Notes under the pieces: generated by a model
Seen by the model: the letters and a program-made list of their open reading frames with translations, nothing else
Told to the model about the DNA's origin: nothing
Databases searched by the model: none
Position numbers and translations under genes: made by a program
NCBI RefSeq assembly: GCF_900110735.1
Contig: NZ_FOET01000003.1
Location: forward strand, 248,001 to 312,000
DNA: 64,000 nt
Source: Streptomyces radiopugnans
Lineage (GTDB): Bacteria; Actinomycetota; Actinomycetes; Streptomycetales; Streptomycetaceae
Direction of reading: 5' to 3'
Shown here: positions 63,901-64,000 of the stretch, piece by piece
Numbering within the stretch: position 1 is the first letter of the stretch
How the letters are laid out: each line of letters begins with the position of its first letter

Positions 63901-64000
63901 TCGGTGAAGGCGAGCACCGCGCCGACGAGCTGGTCGCCGTCGCGCACCGGCGCGGTCGTCATGTCGACCGGCACCGCGCGCCCGTCCTTGGTCCACAGCA
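60981..64000 (-). CDS. Large PAS/histidine-kinase-like protein with two C-terminal receiver-like domains (partial)
   Basis: At least 1006 codons; the N-terminus lies beyond the right edge. The first visible residues, LWTKDGRAVPVDMTTAPVRD, are the end of a PAS domain. A dimerisation/HATPase-like region follows, but the H-box reads LAVLESGLRGPLEQLRGEL without the phospho-His, and the HATPase motifs are weak. Residues about 270-700 are a long Pro/Gln/Ala-rich linker with HAQHAQHAQH-type repeats. The C-terminus has two receiver-like folds (RLLVWPEPDVSTQQAL and PRVLLVEEHTAIAEAM); the second keeps VVMDLM with the Asp, while the conserved Lys is not evident. Probably a scaffold or pseudokinase signalling protein. 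Confidence 0.82.
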   Translation of the reverse strand, partial: LWTKDGRAVPVDMTTAPVRDGDQLVGAVLAFTDRTAYDDLAARHEQLLAVLESGLRGPLEQLRGELGGLAADPAGQLWPEANQTLHYLAAGYARMTTLVDNVLGYQRLDAGAERLARETVSLDEVVSAGVEGAIELIGPGRAQFAVHAPPVEVEVDPVRLAQALAHLVADVAGVDATGNAQGPASGDSTIVVAAAQRGDVVRIEVRGPYGGGSPVHEPLVRGIVRRHGGVLQTHQVPGAGGGSAYVLEVPVGSPDPAKAAARRKRGAQDTQGAQNARASQDTQGALDAHSAQGGGETTVMPVPSQPVRGTPAAHAAGAAGAAEAAGGAIALPPGPQGRAESAAPDDGSGAGAVPPGGGRRRARRALAQGGERTEDGGDSGEHALPSAQPASAQQPSANGASASALPQLPQQSTGRRARRDAAGPEAPAPAAPAQAPGRTAFALPPGPTPAPGSAPTPRPAQPQLQPVQPQPGQLQPVQPQPVQPQPAQQPEAAAVQEDRPTGRRRRVPPPEEAPQQAPAAAEQHAPAAQHAQHAQHSEHTRHPEHGGTEGAGGAEQHAQADLTVVAASPILGGSAPPEAAPRQRALPMPGSETAPSEQTSGVSVRTLGQGVPFARQSGEQHTGQHAVQPPAPPAPHAPATPLAPAAPPVPPASQPPAQAPAPGPAPTPTSTPAQTSAGPGRRRKLAAPPAEKERAAEAAAAAVAAAPPQAQPQYPPAQHTQSGREFAIGAPEAGSEGPEHLDGPGGAVEVTGGSGQVPLPADDELPPEPLDNPRRLLVWPEPDVSTQQALTDRGYRPVIVHSREEVDAQIAAYPAALFVDPLTGPITRTALQSLRQAAVAAEVPVLVTAGLGLASREAAYGADPAVLLKALAPRDSEQHPPRVLLVEEHTAIAEAMAATLGRRGMQTAHAPSDAEAVQLAAQIRPNLVVMDLMQVRRRRAGIIDWLRVNGMLNRTPFVVYTSASIDHAELPGLASGETVLFLAERSTSPEVQSRIVDLLAKIGAN

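Overview
The window is a piece of a high-GC actinobacterial chromosome, almost certainly Streptomyces. The signs are G/C in nearly every third codon position, frequent GTG starts, 4-bp ATGA/GTGA gene overlaps, a fused CydDC transporter, and a gene order I remember as the Streptomyces core: hisC2-cydAB-cydCD, then ABC transporter pairs, serS-pheA and a copper/DyP operon. Most genes are ordinary chromosomal genes.

Layout. 1-3212: cut metallophosphoesterase, LacI-family regulator, HisC-type aminotransferase. 3260-9510: cytochrome bd oxidase cydA-cydB-cydCD, with a Rex-type operator upstream and a strong two-way terminator at the end. 9513-15217: a leftward run of aldo/keto reductase, HAD phosphatase, F420/flavin monooxygenase-like protein, Tpt1/KptA RNA 2'-phosphotransferase and an EphD-like epoxide hydrolase-SDR fusion. 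15408-19782: two ABC ATPase/permease pairs and a MarR regulator. 19882-23587: HAD phosphatase, serS and pheA. The 650-bp serS-pheA gap carries a cluster of DnaA-box-like 9-mers and is probably a DnaA-titration locus. 23631-30201: a leftward copper-handling operon (YcnI-like protein, Sco, ECuC, CopCD, DyP peroxidase DtpA) plus a membrane protein. 30417-43633: two RsbW-like ATP-binding proteins, a secreted GH5 glycosidase, an M24 peptidase, a SpoIIE-like phosphatase, a degenerate Prim-Pol protein, a secreted protein of unknown function, a SEC-C/DUF5926 protein, a glycerophosphodiesterase and a membrane-anchored HtrA protease. tRNA-Ser(UGA) follows at 43681.

43768-55305 is the accessory part. 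Next to the tRNA lie an S1-domain protein, a Cys-rich protein of unknown function, and a truncated copy of an HTH regulator gene. Beyond that is a radical SAM + phosphotransferase gene pair, bracketed by about 205-bp direct duplications of the regulator's promoter and 5' end. Then come the intact HTH/TPR regulator, an IS481 remnant, an intact IS5-family element with a 3-bp target duplication, a 54-codon zinc-ribbon-like gene, a DUF1877 gene, two 33-bp direct repeats, and a second HTH/TPR regulator with tightly coupled small genes on both sides. No integrase was seen. I read this as a worn, rearranged island of regulator-centred modules.

From 55351 the window returns to chromosomal genes: a ferritin-like protein, a 21-codon ORF closed by its own hairpin, a SigE-family sigma factor, an acyl-CoA ligase behind a perfect palindrome, and an NAD(P)-binding protein divergent from a TetR regulator with two matching operators between them. 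The right edge cuts a large PAS/histidine-kinase-like protein with two C-terminal receiver-like domains. The most promising material for follow-up is the radical SAM/kinase cassette with its short upstream ORF, the coupled small-gene locus at 52747-55305, the DnaA-box cluster, and the 21-codon transcription unit.
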